A DNA stretch of 64,000 bases. It comes from Polymorphum gilvum SL003B-26A1. Lineage in GTDB: Bacteria > Pseudomonadota > Alphaproteobacteria > Rhizobiales > Stappiaceae. This document shows, piece by piece, positions 10,612-22,340 of this stretch. The translations under genes were made by a program, and so were the position numbers. The DNA lies in NCBI RefSeq assembly GCF_000192745.1, contig NC_015259.1:1441001-1505000 (forward strand), given 5' to 3'. The notes under the pieces are model-generated. The model did not search any database. It had not been told where the DNA came from and saw nothing but the letters and a program-made list of their open reading frames with translations. Each line of letters starts with the position of its first letter. Within the stretch, counting starts at the first letter, position 1.

Positions 10612-11538
10612 ATGACTGGAAAACATGTTGCGGTTCTGATGGGCGGCTGGGTCAACGAACGGCCCGTGAGCCTGAGTTCGGGCAGGGCCTGCGCCGATGC
10701 TCTCGAGGCGCGCGGCTACCGCGTGACCCGAATCGACGTCGATCGGACCATCGCCGCGGTGCTGGCCGAGGCGAAGCCTGACGTCGCCTTCAACGCCCTG
10801 CACGGTCCGTTCGGCGAGGACGGCTGCATCCAGGGCATCCTGGAGATCCTTCAGATCCCCTACACGCATTCCGGTGTCATGGCCTCGGCGCTCGCCATGA
10901 ACAAGGTCAAGGCCAAGGCCGTCATGGCGGCGGCCGGCGTGCCGGTCACGGAGCACCGCATCGTCGACCGGCGCAGCATCGGCAGCGAGCACCCGATGGC
11001 GCCACCCTACGTGCTCAAGCCGATCAACGAGGGGTCGAGCTTCGGCGTGCTGATCGTCAAGGAGGACGCGCAGTTTCCGCCGCAGGAACTCAGCCGCGAC
11101 GACTGGCCCTACCCCGACGTGCTGATGTGCGAGCGATACATCCCCGGTCGGGAACTGACCTGCGCGGTCATGGGCGACCGTGCGCTCGGGGTCATCGACA
11201 TCGTGCCGCTCGGACACGGCTTCTACGACTACGAGGCAAAGTACGCCGAAGGCGGTTCACAACACATTCTTCCTGCGAAAATTTCACCGATTATTTACCA
11301 AGAAGTCCAGAAACTTACCCTGACGGCGCATCAGGCTCTCGGGTGTCGCGGCGTGTCGCGGGCGGATTTCCGCTTCGACGAGAAGGCCGATGGAACGAGC
11401 TCCCTGATCTGCCTGGAAGTGAACACCCAACCCGGCATGACGCCGACGTCTCTGGTTCCCGAACTGGCTGCCCATGAGGGATATGATTTCGGAGACCTCG
11501 TCACCTGGATGGTGGAGGATGCAAGTTGCTGTCGCTGA
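10612..11538 (+). CDS. ddl: D-alanine--D-alanine ligase
   Basis: ATP-grasp ligase that makes the D-Ala-D-Ala dipeptide used by MurF. The 308-residue protein shows [19 protein letters not shown] at the N terminus, [15 protein letters not shown], the ATP-binding [14 protein letters not shown] region, [13 protein letters not shown], and the C-terminal [15 protein letters not shown] with the metal-binding residues. The ATG at 10612 directly precedes the family's conserved start. An in-frame GTG at 10600 with a GGGGAG ribosome site 11 bases upstream is an alternative. The gene overlaps ftsQ by 13 bases. Confidence 0.94.
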   Translation: MTGKHVAVLMGGWVNERPVSLSSGRACADALEARGYRVTRIDVDRTIAAVLAEAKPDVAFNALHGPFGEDGCIQGILEILQIPYTHSGVMASALAMNKVKAKAVMAAAGVPVTEHRIVDRRSIGSEHPMAPPYVLKPINEGSSFGVLIVKEDAQFPPQELSRDDWPYPDVLMCERYIPGRELTCAVMGDRALGVIDIVPLGHGFYDYEAKYAEGGSQHILPAKISPIIYQEVQKLTLTAHQALGCRGVSRADFRFDEKADGTSSLICLEVNTQPGMTPTSLVPELAAHEGYDFGDLVTWMVEDASCCR

Positions 11539-12440
11539 GGCGCTCTAGGAAGGACGACGCCGCAAGGCCGCTCGAGGCCGAGCTCGCTCCGCGCGGGCGC
11601 GGCGTCGCACGCCTGCATCGCCGGCCGCTGTGGCGGTCCGCCGGCGTCGTCGCGACCCTGCCTCGCTTCTCGGGATCGGTCGCCGCGCTGGCATTCCTCG
11701 CCTCAACCATCGGCTATGGCGTCGTCCTCGGCGGACACGGCCGCATGGTCGCCGATTCGCTGGTCAGCGCCGCGGGCCTGGGCGTCGAGCAGGTCAAGCT
11801 GTCCGGCCAGCGCGAGACCAACGAATTCCAGATCCTCGAGGCACTCGAGATCCAGGACGGAACCTCGCTGCTCCTGTTCGACGCCGACGCTGCCCGCCAA
11901 CGACTGACCGAGATCCCCTGGGTCAGGAACGCCTCGGTGCTGAAGCTCTATCCGGGCACGCTGCAGATCACCATCGAGGAACGCATTCCCTACGCGCTGT
12001 GGCAGCGCGGCGACCGGGTGTCGATCGTCAACGAGCAGGGCGACGTCATCACCGACGACGTCGACGGCCGCTACGCCAACCTGCTGCTGGTCGTCAACCA
12101 CGGGGCGCAGCGCCGCGCCGGCGAGATCGTTTCCGCCCTGGCCGAGGTTCCGGCCCTGCGCTCGCGCGTGCGCGCGGCCTTCCTGGTCGGTCAGCGCCGC
12201 TGGGACCTGATGCTGGAGAACGGCATCTCCATACGCCTGCCGGAACACAACGTAGCGACCGCGCTCGCCGATCTCGTGCGCATGGACGAGGAGACCGCCC
12301 TGCTGACCCGCGACATCGCTGCGGTCGATCTGCGGGTCGCCGACCGGGTCGTGGTGCGGCTGACCGAGGAGGCGGCGGAACGGCGCAAGGCGACCCAGCG
12401 CGGCCGGGACCGCGTCGCGCGGGGAGGGGCCAACACGTGA
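11526..12440 (+). CDS. ftsQ: Cell division protein FtsQ
   Basis: Bitopic inner-membrane divisome protein. The 304-residue product has an arginine-rich cytoplasmic N terminus (about 45 residues), one membrane segment around residues 48-72, a POTRA domain ([21 protein letters not shown] onward) and the FtsQ beta domain with [18 protein letters not shown] and ERIPYALWQ. The start is a TTG at 11526 inside the ddl gene, preceded by GTGGAGGA 7 bases upstream; no in-frame ATG fits better. The 4-base overlap with the ftsA GTG suggests coupled translation of ftsQ and ftsA. Confidence 0.92.
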   Translation: MLSLRRSRKDDAARPLEAELAPRGRGVARLHRRPLWRSAGVVATLPRFSGSVAALAFLASTIGYGVVLGGHGRMVADSLVSAAGLGVEQVKLSGQRETNEFQILEALEIQDGTSLLLFDADAARQRLTEIPWVRNASVLKLYPGTLQITIEERIPYALWQRGDRVSIVNEQGDVITDDVDGRYANLLLVVNHGAQRRAGEIVSALAEVPALRSRVRAAFLVGQRRWDLMLENGISIRLPEHNVATALADLVRMDEETALLTRDIAAVDLRVADRVVVRLTEEAAERRKATQRGRDRVARGGANT

Positions 12441-13759
12441 GCCGCTCCGGATCCGCCCTCTACTTGCCGCGCATGCGCCCGTTGCCCGGGCGGCGCGCCG
12501 TCGTCATGTCCGTGCTCGACATCGGCTCGACCAAGATCTGCTGCCTGATTGCCAAGCTGACCCCGCGCGAGGACGGCGCAATCCTCGCCGGGCGCTCGCA
12601 TGCGGTCGAAGTGCTCGGCTACGGCTACCAGCGTTCACGCGGCATCAAGTCCGGCGTCGTGGTCGACATGGACGCCGCCGAGCAGGCTATCCGGCTGGCC
12701 GTCGATTCCGCCGAACGCATGGCCGGGGTGACCGTCGAATCCGTCATCGCCAACGTCAGCTGCGGCCGGCTGCAGAGCGAGATCTTCAGCGCCACGGTAC
12801 CGCTCGCAGGCGATTCGGTCGCCGAAGCCGACATCCAGCGCGTGCTCGCGGCCGGCTCGTCCCATTCCGTCACCGAGGGGCGGGCGGTCACCCACGCGCT
12901 GCCGATCTCCTATTCGCTCGACGGCAACCGCGGCATCCGCGACCCGCGCGGCATGATGGGCGTGAAACTCGGCGTCGACATGCAGGTGGTCACCACCGAG
13001 GTGCCGCCGGTGCGCAACCTCGAACTGTGCATCAACCGCGGCCACCTGCAGGTCGAGACGCTGGTGGCGACGCCGTTCGCCAGCGGCCTGTCGACGATCG
13101 TCGACGACGAGGCCGAACTCGGCGTCGCCTGCATCGACCTGGGCGGCGGTACGACCACCCTGTCGGTGTTCGTCGAGGGCCAGATGGTCCATCTCGACGC
13201 GATCGCGGTCGGCGGCCAGCACGTCACCACCGACATCGCCCGCGCCTTCGCCACCCGGCTGACCGACGCGGAGCGGCTCAAGACGCTCCATGGCTCGGCC
13301 CTGCCCAGCAGCGCGGACGACCGCGACATGCTGACCATCCCGCCGGTCGAGGGTGAGAGCGACCTGCCCAACCAGATTCCCCGCTCCGCCCTGACCCGGG
13401 TGATCCGTCCACGCGTCGAGGAAATCCTCGAACTGGTCCGCGACCGGCTGACGGCATCGGGATTTGCCGGCCGGGTCGGCAAGCAGATCGTCCTGACCGG
13501 GGGGGCGAGCCAGCTCACCGGTCTGGCCGAGGTGGCACGCCGGATCATCGGCCGGAACGTGCGTATTGGCCGGCCTCTTGGCGTCGCCGGCCTTCCGGAG
13601 GCTGCGAAGGGGCCGGCGTTCGCCGCCTCCGTCGGGCTTCTGATCTATCCGCAGGTCGCCCAGATCGAGCAGTTCCAACCAAAAACCAGACGCTCGGGGT
13701 GGACCGGCAACACAGGCTATCTGGCCCGGGTGGGCCAGTGGATCAGGGAGAGTTTCTGA
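12437..13759 (+). CDS. ftsA: Cell division protein FtsA
   Basis: Actin-like ATPase that tethers FtsZ filaments to the membrane. The 440-residue protein has the phosphate-binding loop LDIGSTKICCLIAKL, the second phosphate loop CIDLGGGTTTLSVF, VLTGGASQLTGL, and a C-terminal amphipathic stretch (YLARVGQWIRESF) that matches the membrane-targeting helix of the family. The start is the GTG overlapping the ftsQ stop. About 28 residues precede the conserved core, so translation could also begin at the ATG near 12508. ftsZ follows after 101 bases. Confidence 0.94.
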   Translation: MSRSGSALYLPRMRPLPGRRAVVMSVLDIGSTKICCLIAKLTPREDGAILAGRSHAVEVLGYGYQRSRGIKSGVVVDMDAAEQAIRLAVDSAERMAGVTVESVIANVSCGRLQSEIFSATVPLAGDSVAEADIQRVLAAGSSHSVTEGRAVTHALPISYSLDGNRGIRDPRGMMGVKLGVDMQVVTTEVPPVRNLELCINRGHLQVETLVATPFASGLSTIVDDEAELGVACIDLGGGTTTLSVFVEGQMVHLDAIAVGGQHVTTDIARAFATRLTDAERLKTLHGSALPSSADDRDMLTIPPVEGESDLPNQIPRSALTRVIRPRVEEILELVRDRLTASGFAGRVGKQIVLTGGASQLTGLAEVARRIIGRNVRIGRPLGVAGLPEAAKGPAFAASVGLLIYPQVAQIEQFQPKTRRSGWTGNTGYLARVGQWIRESF

Positions 13760-13762
13760 CGC

Positions 13763-13778
13763 GTCCGACGCGTCGGAC
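13763..13778. promoter_or_regulatory. Perfect 16-bp inverted repeat between ftsA and ftsZ
   Basis: Immediately after the ftsA stop lies GTCCGACG followed by its exact reverse complement CGTCGGAC, with no loop. The lack of a loop and of a following T-run argues against a simple terminator and makes a dimeric-protein binding site more likely. The 101-base gap also contains a purine-rich AAGGGAAGAAGAGG stretch and ends with GAGGATAAA, the probable ftsZ ribosome site. The role as an operator is an inference. Confidence 0.35.
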
Positions 13779-13860
13779 AGGAACCGCCGGAAACGGCTGA
13801 CATGGCAAGGGAAGAAGAGGGGCCCCCGGCTCGGGTGTCCCAGAGGGTCGCGAGGATAAA

Positions 13861-15618
13861 ATGACCATCAACCTGAAGATGCCCGACATTCAGGAGCTGA
13901 AGCCGCGGATCACGGTCTTCGGCGTCGGCGGCGCGGGCGGAAACGCCGTCAACAACATGATCACGGCCGGCCTCCAGGGCTGCGACTTCGTCGTCGCCAA
14001 CACGGATGCCCAGGCGCTCGCCATGAACCACGCCGAACGCCTCATCCAGATGGGCGTCGCGGTGACGGAAGGCCTCGGCGCCGGCTCGCAGCCGGAAGTC
14101 GGCTGCGCGGCGGCCGAGGAAGTGATCGACGAGATCAACGACCACCTGTCCGGCTCGCACATGGTGTTCATCACCGCGGGCATGGGCGGAGGCACCGGCA
14201 CCGGCGCCGCCCCGGTCATCGCGCGGGCCGCGCGCGAGCAGGGCATCTTGACGGTCGGCGTGGTCACCAAGCCGTTCCAGTTCGAAGGTGCCCGCCGCAT
14301 GCGCATCGCGGAATCCGGCATCCAGGAACTGCAGCGCAACGTCGACACGCTGATCGTCATTCCGAACCAGAACCTGTTCCGGATCGCCAATGCACAGACC
14401 ACCTTCGCCGATGCTTTTGCGATGGCGGACCAGGTGCTCTATTCGGGCGTCGCCTGCATCACCGACCTGATGGTCAAGGAAGGCCTGATCAACCTCGACT
14501 TCGCCGACGTGCGCTCGATCATGCGCGGCATGGGCAAGGCAATGATGGGCACGGGCGAGGCGTCGGGCGAGAAGCGCGCCCAGCAGGCGGCCGAGGCCGC
14601 GATCGCCAACCCGCTGCTCGACGAGACCTCGATGAAGGGCGCCAAGGGCCTGCTCATCTCGATCACTGGCGGCAACGACCTGACCCTGTTCGAGGTCGAC
14701 GAAGCGGCGACCCGCATCCGCGAGGAAGTCGACGCCGACGCCAACATCATTCTGGGCGCGACCTTCGACGAAAGCCTCGACGGCATCATCCGCGTCTCCG
14801 TGGTGGCGACCGGCATCGACAAAGAGCAGTCGCTTGCCCAGGCCGACTTCACGGCGGGCATGCAGCGTGTCGAGCAGGTTCAAAGGCCGGTCGCAGTCAC
14901 CCGCCCGGTCGAGCGTCCGGCGGTCCCGCAGGACGCCGCCACCCGGGCGATCGAAAGCCTGGAGCGCGAACTGTCGATCCCCGAGCCGGCCCCGGTGGCA
15001 GCGGCGACGGATCCGGAAGTCCAGATCAAGGCCTTCCGTCCGTCCCCCGAGCTGCTGAATGCCAAGGCCCCGGCCGCCTCCCTCGAGGAGGAAACTCCGG
15101 TGGCGCGCCACGAGGACGTGCCGGTCAGCCAGCCCTACATCCCGCCGGTGGCCGAACAGCCGCTGTCGGCGCCGCGAATGCCGCGCGTGGAGGACTTCCC
15201 GCCGATCGCGCAGCGCGAGTTGCGCGCCGCCGCGGACAAGCCCTATGCCGCTCCGCCGGCCCCAGCGGCGGTCGACCACCACGAGGAGGACGACGACCAC
15301 GCCGACGACCGCCGGCCGATGGGACTGCTGCGCCGCCTGGCCAGCGGGCTGTCGCGGCGCGACGACCACGAGGTCGAGATGGACGCCCGTCCGGTCGCCC
15401 CGCCGCGCGCGGCCCCCGCAGCTCCGGCTCCGCAGCCGGTCATGCGCACCGCGCCGCGCGCGCCGCAGATGGCTCCGGCGCCTCAGCCGCGCCCGCAGGC
15501 CGCTCACGGTGCCGCCGGCCAGCTCGATGCCACCGGTCGCCCGCCGGTCCGGCCGCAGGCTGCGAGCGAGGAGGATCAGCTGGAGATTCCGGCGTTCCTG
15601 CGCCGGCAGTCCAACTGA
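13861..15618 (+). CDS. ftsZ: Cell division GTPase FtsZ
   Basis: Tubulin-like GTPase that forms the Z ring. The 585-residue protein has the N-terminal core with [13 protein letters not shown], the GTP-binding [15 protein letters not shown] (about residue 105) and the [11 protein letters not shown] and [21 protein letters not shown] segments. A long proline- and charge-rich linker (about residues 330-570) follows, then the conserved C-terminal peptide [11 protein letters not shown] that binds FtsA. The core ends near residue 320; the linker is much longer than in E. coli but is usual for rhizobial and other alphaproteobacterial FtsZ. A GAGGATAAA ribosome site precedes the ATG. A strong hairpin follows downstream, so this is probably the end of the ddl-ftsQ-ftsA-ftsZ transcript. 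Confidence 0.97.
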   Translation: MTINLKMPDIQELKPRITVFGVGGAGGNAVNNMITAGLQGCDFVVANTDAQALAMNHAERLIQMGVAVTEGLGAGSQPEVGCAAAEEVIDEINDHLSGSHMVFITAGMGGGTGTGAAPVIARAAREQGILTVGVVTKPFQFEGARRMRIAESGIQELQRNVDTLIVIPNQNLFRIANAQTTFADAFAMADQVLYSGVACITDLMVKEGLINLDFADVRSIMRGMGKAMMGTGEASGEKRAQQAAEAAIANPLLDETSMKGAKGLLISITGGNDLTLFEVDEAATRIREEVDADANIILGATFDESLDGIIRVSVVATGIDKEQSLAQADFTAGMQRVEQVQRPVAVTRPVERPAVPQDAATRAIESLERELSIPEPAPVAAATDPEVQIKAFRPSPELLNAKAPAASLEEETPVARHEDVPVSQPYIPPVAEQPLSAPRMPRVEDFPPIAQRELRAAADKPYAAPPAPAAVDHHEEDDDHADDRRPMGLLRRLASGLSRRDDHEVEMDARPVAPPRAAPAAPAPQPVMRTAPRAPQMAPAPQPRPQAAHGAAGQLDATGRPPVRPQAASEEDQLEIPAFLRRQSN

Positions 15619-15650
15619 GTCAGCGACCCTTGCCTTCTTCCCTTGGCGGC

Positions 15651-15674
15651 GGCCCGGAGAGCGATCTCCGGGCC
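15651..15674 (+). terminator. Hairpin downstream of ftsZ
   Basis: A perfect 10-bp stem, GGCCCGGAGA and TCTCCGGGCC, with the tetraloop GCGA, sits 32 bases after the ftsZ stop. It is not followed directly by a T-run, so it may act as a 3'-end stabilising hairpin or a weak terminator at the end of the dcw transcript. Confidence 0.6.
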
Positions 15675-15867
15675 GTTGCCGTTACGGTAGAATTGTCTCA
15701 GTTTTTCAATTCCTTGCCGCATTTTCGTTCGTTACAAACCGTAATAAAGCTTTATTTCGGCCGAACGCCCCCCAGAGCTATGTTCGGCACCACACGGGAA
15801 TGTTAACGAGTCGTGTCGGATGCGTTCGCCCCTTGAGACGAACGCCCTGGACGATAGAAGGCAGCGC
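15675..15867 (+). promoter_or_regulatory. AT-rich promoter region of lpxC
   Basis: This stretch is much more AT-rich than the surrounding DNA. It contains a perfect 14-bp palindrome AATAAAGCTTTATT at 15743-15756, a CCGAAC/GTTCGG inverted pair about 16 bases apart just after it, and a TTAAC next to a GAGTC (GANTC) site near 15805. These are the kinds of elements expected of a regulated lpxC promoter, but no clear -35/-10 pair could be fixed. AGAAGG about 10 bases before the lpxC ATG is the ribosome site. Confidence 0.4.
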
Positions 15868-16824
15868 ATGACGAACAACCGGCCGGACCTCCAGACGACG
15901 CTTGCCGAACAGGTCGCACTGACCGGGATCGGCGTTCACTCTGGCAAGCCGGCGACGGTGACGCTGCAACCTGCCGATGCCGGAACCGGCATCGTGTTCC
16001 AGCGCTGCGAGCGCTCGGACGACACCGTCGGCGAGGTGCCGGCGCGCTGGGATCGTGTCACCGCCACCGCCCTTTGTACCGTGATCGGCGATCCGGCGAG
16101 CGATGGGGTGTCGACGGTCGAGCACCTGATGGCGGCGCTTTACGGCCTCGGCGTCGACAACGCCATCGTCGAGATCGACGGACCGGAAATGCCGATCATG
16201 GACGGCAGCAGCCTGGCCTTCGTCGAGGCGATCGACCAGGTCGGCCTGAAGCGGCTCGACCGCGGTCGCCGCTACCTCAAGATCAGGAAGTCCGTACGCG
16301 TCGACAACGGCAGCGCTTGGTGCGAGTTGCATCCCTACAACGGCTGCCGGTTCGAGGTCACCATCGATTTCGACACGCCGCTGATCGGCCGGCAGCGTTT
16401 CGCTGCCGACCTGACGCCGGAGGTGTTCCGTCGCGACCTCGCCCGGGCGCGCACCTTTGGGTATGTCAAGGACGTCGAGCGCCTGTGGACCATGGGCTTC
16501 GCGCTCGGGTCCTCGCTGGAGAATTCCGTCGCCATCGCCGAGGACCGCGTGCTCAATCCGGAAGGCACCCGCTGGCCGGACGAGTTCGTTCGCCACAAGG
16601 CGCTGGATGCGGTCGGCGACCTTTCCCTTGCCGGTCTGCCGATCCTCGGCCTCTACCGCTCCTACAAGGGCGGCCACAAGATGAACCATGCCATCCTCGA
16701 GGAACTGTTCTCCGGGGCCGGCAAGGATGCCTACGAGATCGTCGAGGCGCCGGTCTGGCGCGAGGGCGGCCAGATCGAACGGTCCGGCCTCGCGGCTGCC
16801 GTGTACGGGCCCGACGTTTCCTGA
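15868..16824 (+). CDS. lpxC: UDP-3-O-acyl-GlcNAc deacetylase LpxC
   Basis: Zinc-dependent cytosolic deacetylase, the committed step of lipid A synthesis. The predicted 318-residue protein shows the family signatures: VALTGIGVHSGKPATV at the N terminus, STVEHLMAALYGLGVDN with the first zinc histidine, the metal-binding RHKALDAVGDLSLAG, and GGHKMNHAIL with the catalytic histidine. The ATG at 15868 is preferred over an in-frame upstream codon at 15820 because it has an AGAAGG ribosome site and matches the usual family start. It lies directly downstream of ftsZ, the standard place in proteobacteria. Confidence 0.95.
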   Translation: MTNNRPDLQTTLAEQVALTGIGVHSGKPATVTLQPADAGTGIVFQRCERSDDTVGEVPARWDRVTATALCTVIGDPASDGVSTVEHLMAALYGLGVDNAIVEIDGPEMPIMDGSSLAFVEAIDQVGLKRLDRGRRYLKIRKSVRVDNGSAWCELHPYNGCRFEVTIDFDTPLIGRQRFAADLTPEVFRRDLARARTFGYVKDVERLWTMGFALGSSLENSVAIAEDRVLNPEGTRWPDEFVRHKALDAVGDLSLAGLPILGLYRSYKGGHKMNHAILEELFSGAGKDAYEIVEAPVWREGGQIERSGLAAAVYGPDVS

Positions 16825-17058
16825 TCCCAGCCAGCGCGATCTGAGCCGGTCCGAGGGCCGGCCTCGCAGCTGCCGACGATCGTTCCGGCAGTTCCGCCAC
16901 AAAAAAGCTCAAAAAAAACGACACACGGCGTGACGAACGGCGTTCGATTCCGGTAAAACCCTTGCCGAACGAATTGGTTGGTTTCGTGCATTGGCCGTTC
17001 GGGCCGGCCTTGGCAGGGCCAGGCGGCATGAGCCCCGGACGGGGAAGGAGTGGTTTGC

Positions 17059-17919
17059 GTGCTGGACATCGTGGAGACCAAGGCGGCAAGACGTCCCGCA
17101 AAAGTGGCCGTCCTGCTTCGTTCCCTCGTCCTTGTTTCCGCGCTGGCGCTGGGGGCATGCGCATCGGACAAGGATGACCTCGCGCTCGACGACACTCCGG
17201 CCGAAGTGCTGTTCAACGAGGGCCTGGCGCTTCGCAACGCCGGGCGTCTGTCGGACGCGGGCAAGAAATTCTCCGAACTGGACAAGCTCTATCCCTATTC
17301 GGAATACGCCCGCAAATCGCTTATAAACCTCGCCTTCATCAACTTCTCGCTGGGCCGCTACCCGGAGGCGATCGCCGCTTCCGAGCGCTTCACCACACTC
17401 TATCCCGGCAGCGAGGATTCGGCCTATGCGCTCTACATCATCGGCCAATCCTACTTCCGCCAGATCCCGGACGTCACCCGCGACCAGGAGCAGACCGAAA
17501 AGGCTCTGTCGGCGCTCAACGAACTGATCCGGCGCTATCCCGACAGCGAATACACCGCGGACGCCAAGTCCAAGGTCCTGGTCGCCTACGACCAGCTCGC
17601 GGGCAAGGAGATGCAGGTCGGCCGCTACTATCTCGACCGGCGCAACTACATCGCCGCGATCAACCGCTTCAAGATGGTGGTCATCAACTACCAGACCACG
17701 CGCCATGTCGAGGAGGCGCTGTTCCGCCTGACCGAATCCTACTACGCGCTCGGTGTGGTCAACGAGGCGCAGACCGCCGCCGCCGTGCTCGGACACAACT
17801 ATCCCGACAGCCGGTGGTACAAGGACGCCTTCGCGCTGCTGAAGAAGGGCGGCTACGAGCCGTCGGAAAACCGCGGCAGCTGGATCAGCCGGGCGTTCAA
17901 CTCCGTCAAGATCCTCTGA
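17059..17919 (+). CDS. bamD: Outer membrane assembly lipoprotein BamD
   Basis: Lipoprotein subunit of the BAM complex that inserts beta-barrel proteins into the outer membrane. The N terminus is basic, then hydrophobic, and ends in the lipobox LALGAC, placing the lipidated cysteine about 34 residues in. The rest is made of TPR-like helices (LFNEGLALRNAGRLSDAGKKF, LYPYSEYARKSLINL and similar), ending shortly after NYPDSRWYKDAFALLKKGG. The GTG at 17059 is chosen because GGGAAGGAG ends 8 bases before it; a GTG at 17050 overlaps that ribosome site. The 234-base gap upstream contains a CGAAC/GTTCG inverted repeat at 16934-16946 and no gene. recN follows after 25 bases. Confidence 0.93.
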   Translation: MLDIVETKAARRPAKVAVLLRSLVLVSALALGACASDKDDLALDDTPAEVLFNEGLALRNAGRLSDAGKKFSELDKLYPYSEYARKSLINLAFINFSLGRYPEAIAASERFTTLYPGSEDSAYALYIIGQSYFRQIPDVTRDQEQTEKALSALNELIRRYPDSEYTADAKSKVLVAYDQLAGKEMQVGRYYLDRRNYIAAINRFKMVVINYQTTRHVEEALFRLTESYYALGVVNEAQTAAAVLGHNYPDSRWYKDAFALLKKGGYEPSENRGSWISRAFNSVKIL

Positions 17920-17944
17920 CCGCGCGCCGGGGGGCGGCTTTTCC

Positions 17945-19615
17945 ATGCTGGCAAGCCTTTCCATCCGCGACATCGTCCTGATCGACCGGCTGGACATCGA
18001 CTTCGCGGCCGGGATGACCGTGCTCACCGGCGAGACCGGCGCTGGCAAGTCTATCCTGCTCGACGCTCTGACCCTCGCCCTCGGCGGGCGCGGCGATGCC
18101 GGCCTCGTGCGGCACGGCGAGGCCCAGGGTCAGGTGGTCGCGGTGTTCGACGTCGCGACCGGCCACCCGGTGCGGGCGCTCCTGCGCGCCAACGACGTGC
18201 CGGACGACGGCGACGTCATCCTGCGCCGGATCCAGACCGCCGACGGGCGCACACGCGCCTTCCTCAACGACCAGCCGGTCAGCGTCGGCCTGCTGCGCCA
18301 GGCTGGCCAGATGTTGGTCGAGGTGCACGGCCAGCACGACGAGCGCGCCCTGGTCGATCCCGAGAGCCACCGGCTGCTGCTCGATGCCTTCGGCGGCCTC
18401 GACGGGCTCGCCGCTACGGTCGCCGATGCCCATGGCGGGCTGCGCGCCGCCGAGCGCGCCGTGCGCGAGCACCGCGCGCGCATCGAGGCGGCGCGGCGCG
18501 AGGCCGACTTCCTGCGCGCCGCCGTTGACGAACTGGCGACGCTCGACCCGCAGGCCGGCGAGGAGGAGGAACTGGCCGCACGCCGCACGCGCATGATGCA
18601 GGTGGAGAAGATCGCCGCCGACCTCAGCGAGGCCTACGAGACGCTGAACGGCTCCGCCTCGCCGATCCCGGAACTGTCCAGCCTGCTCCGGCGCATGGAG
18701 CGCAAGGCCGACCAGGCGCCGGGGCTGCTGTCCGGCCCGGCCGGCGCGCTCGCCGGGGCGCTCGACCTGCTGGAGGAGGCGCGCAGCGGCTTGGAGGCAG
18801 CCCTGCGCGAGACCGACTTCGACCCGCGCGAGCTGGAATCGACCGAAGAGCGCCTGTTCGCCCTGCGCGCCGCCGGCCGCAAGTTCTCGGTTGCCGTCGA
18901 CGACCTCGCCGGTTTGCGCCGGCGCATGGCCGCCGATCTGGCCGATCTCGACGCCGGCGAGGAGAAGCTCGGCGCGCTGGAGGCGACCGCCGTCGCCGCC
19001 CGCGTCGCCTATGACGCCGCCGCCGCGTCCCTGTCGGAGCAGCGCGCAGATGCCGCCCGCGCGCTCGAGGCGGCGGTCGCCGCGGAACTGCCGGCGCTGA
19101 AGCTGGAACGGGCGCGCTTTCTGGTCGAGCTGGCGCGCGACCCCGAAAGCCGCACCCCGACGGGCATCGACACGGTGGAATTCTGGGTGCAGACCAACCC
19201 GGGCACGCGACCGGGACCGATGATGAAGGTCGCCTCGGGCGGCGAGTTGTCGCGCTTCCTGCTGGCGCTCAAGGTGTCGCTTGCCGACACCGGTTCGGCG
19301 CCGACGCTGGTCTTCGACGAGATCGACACGGGTGTCGGTGGCGCCGTCGCCGAGGCCATCGGCGTGCGCCTTGCCCGCCTCGCCGAGGCGGTTCAGGTGC
19401 TCACCGTCACCCACGCGCCGCAGGTGGCGGCGCGTGCCGCGGGGCATTTCCTGATCTCCAAGGAAGAGGCCGATGCGGAGCGCGTGGCGACCCGCATCGC
19501 GCGCATCGACCGGGAGCACCGGCGCGAGGAGATCGCGCGGATGCTGGCCGGCAGCGTCATCACCGAGGAGGCCCGCGCCGCCGCGGCCCGGCTGATCGCT
19601 CAGGCGGCGGGCTGA
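17945..19615 (+). CDS. recN: DNA repair protein RecN
   Basis: SMC-like ATPase that acts at double-strand breaks. The 556-residue protein has Walker A GETGAGKSILLDAL near the N terminus, a central coiled-coil region of alternating Glu/Arg/Ala (about residues 160-390), the ABC signature VASGGELSRFLLALK and Walker B TLVFDEIDTGVGG, followed by TVTHAPQVAARA. It directly follows bamD, a common alphaproteobacterial arrangement, with ligA next on the same strand. No LexA-type box was seen in the 25-base gap upstream, so expression probably depends on the bamD promoter or one inside bamD. Confidence 0.95.
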   Translation: MLASLSIRDIVLIDRLDIDFAAGMTVLTGETGAGKSILLDALTLALGGRGDAGLVRHGEAQGQVVAVFDVATGHPVRALLRANDVPDDGDVILRRIQTADGRTRAFLNDQPVSVGLLRQAGQMLVEVHGQHDERALVDPESHRLLLDAFGGLDGLAATVADAHGGLRAAERAVREHRARIEAARREADFLRAAVDELATLDPQAGEEEELAARRTRMMQVEKIAADLSEAYETLNGSASPIPELSSLLRRMERKADQAPGLLSGPAGALAGALDLLEEARSGLEAALRETDFDPRELESTEERLFALRAAGRKFSVAVDDLAGLRRRMAADLADLDAGEEKLGALEATAVAARVAYDAAAASLSEQRADAARALEAAVAAELPALKLERARFLVELARDPESRTPTGIDTVEFWVQTNPGTRPGPMMKVASGGELSRFLLALKVSLADTGSAPTLVFDEIDTGVGGAVAEAIGVRLARLAEAVQVLTVTHAPQVAARAAGHFLISKEEADAERVATRIARIDREHRREEIARMLAGSVITEEARAAAARLIAQAAG

Positions 19616-19663
19616 GGGAGGATCGCCCGCCGCCTGCGCTCGGCCCGCCTGGGTCTCGTCCGG

Positions 19664-19906
19664 TCAATCCCGGAGGTCGGCGGGCGGGACGTCGAGGGTC
19701 GGGACGTCGACCTCGGGCAGCTCGACCTTCGGAACGTCCACCCTGGGCATCTCCAGCTCGATCGACAGGGTGTCGCCCCGCTCGAAGACGTCGAGGGCGA
19801 GGACCAGCGCGCCGCCGATCAGGGCGACGATCAGGGCGCCGGCGATGAACCAGCCGGCGCCGGTGCCGTTGCTCAGCACGGTCGTGCCGCGCTCGTGAAT
19901 TGCCAT
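19664..19906 (-). CDS. Small single-pass membrane protein with VDVP repeats
   Basis: An 80-residue protein encoded opposite to recN and ligA. After a short polar N terminus (MAIHERGTTVL) it has one hydrophobic segment (about residues 17-40, WFIAGALIVALIGGALVLAL). The tail is a run of short VDVP/VELP/LDVP units. The ATG at 19906 is chosen because AAGGAGA lies 5 bases upstream; the ATG at 19921 would place that ribosome site inside the gene. I do not recognise the family. The layout suggests an inner-membrane protein with a short extended proline-rich tail outside the membrane. Its own promoter would lie between it and ligA. Confidence 0.7.
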   Translation of the reverse strand: MAIHERGTTVLSNGTGAGWFIAGALIVALIGGALVLALDVFERGDTLSIELEMPRVDVPKVELPEVDVPTLDVPPADLRD

Positions 19907-19960
19907 TGTGGTCTCCTTCATGCTGTGGCCAAATCCGGCTATCGGACGGCTAACTCTTGA

Positions 19961-22206
<2,246 letters not shown>

Positions 22207-22207
<1 letters not shown>

Positions 22208-22230
22208 GGCGGTGCAAGCCCACACCGCCT
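22207..22230 (+). terminator. Hairpin downstream of ligA
   Basis: An 8-bp stem AGGCGGTG / CACCGCCT with an 8-base loop begins at the ligA stop codon. It is followed by TGTC rather than a long T-run, so it is a weak or Rho-assisted terminator at best. Confidence 0.4.
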
Positions 22231-22294
22231 TGTCATCCCGGTGCAGGCCTTTCCCCGCCTAACTCGTCCCCGAAGCCTCGCACTTGCCGTGTTC

Positions 22295-22309
22295 GTTGCT
22301 ATATTGTTC
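22295..22309 (+). promoter_or_regulatory. Degenerate LexA-type box and -10 element before the uvrD-like gene
   Basis: GTTG-N7-GTTC matches the alphaproteobacterial SOS box GTTC-N7-GTTC at seven of eight fixed positions, and a TATATT -10-like hexamer (22300-22305) lies inside it, where a repressor would block initiation. It sits 31 bases before the helicase ATG. The match is imperfect and could be chance; SOS control here is an inference. Confidence 0.35.
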
Positions 22310-22340
22310 TCGATCGACCCGAGATTCGCGAAAGAGCAGC

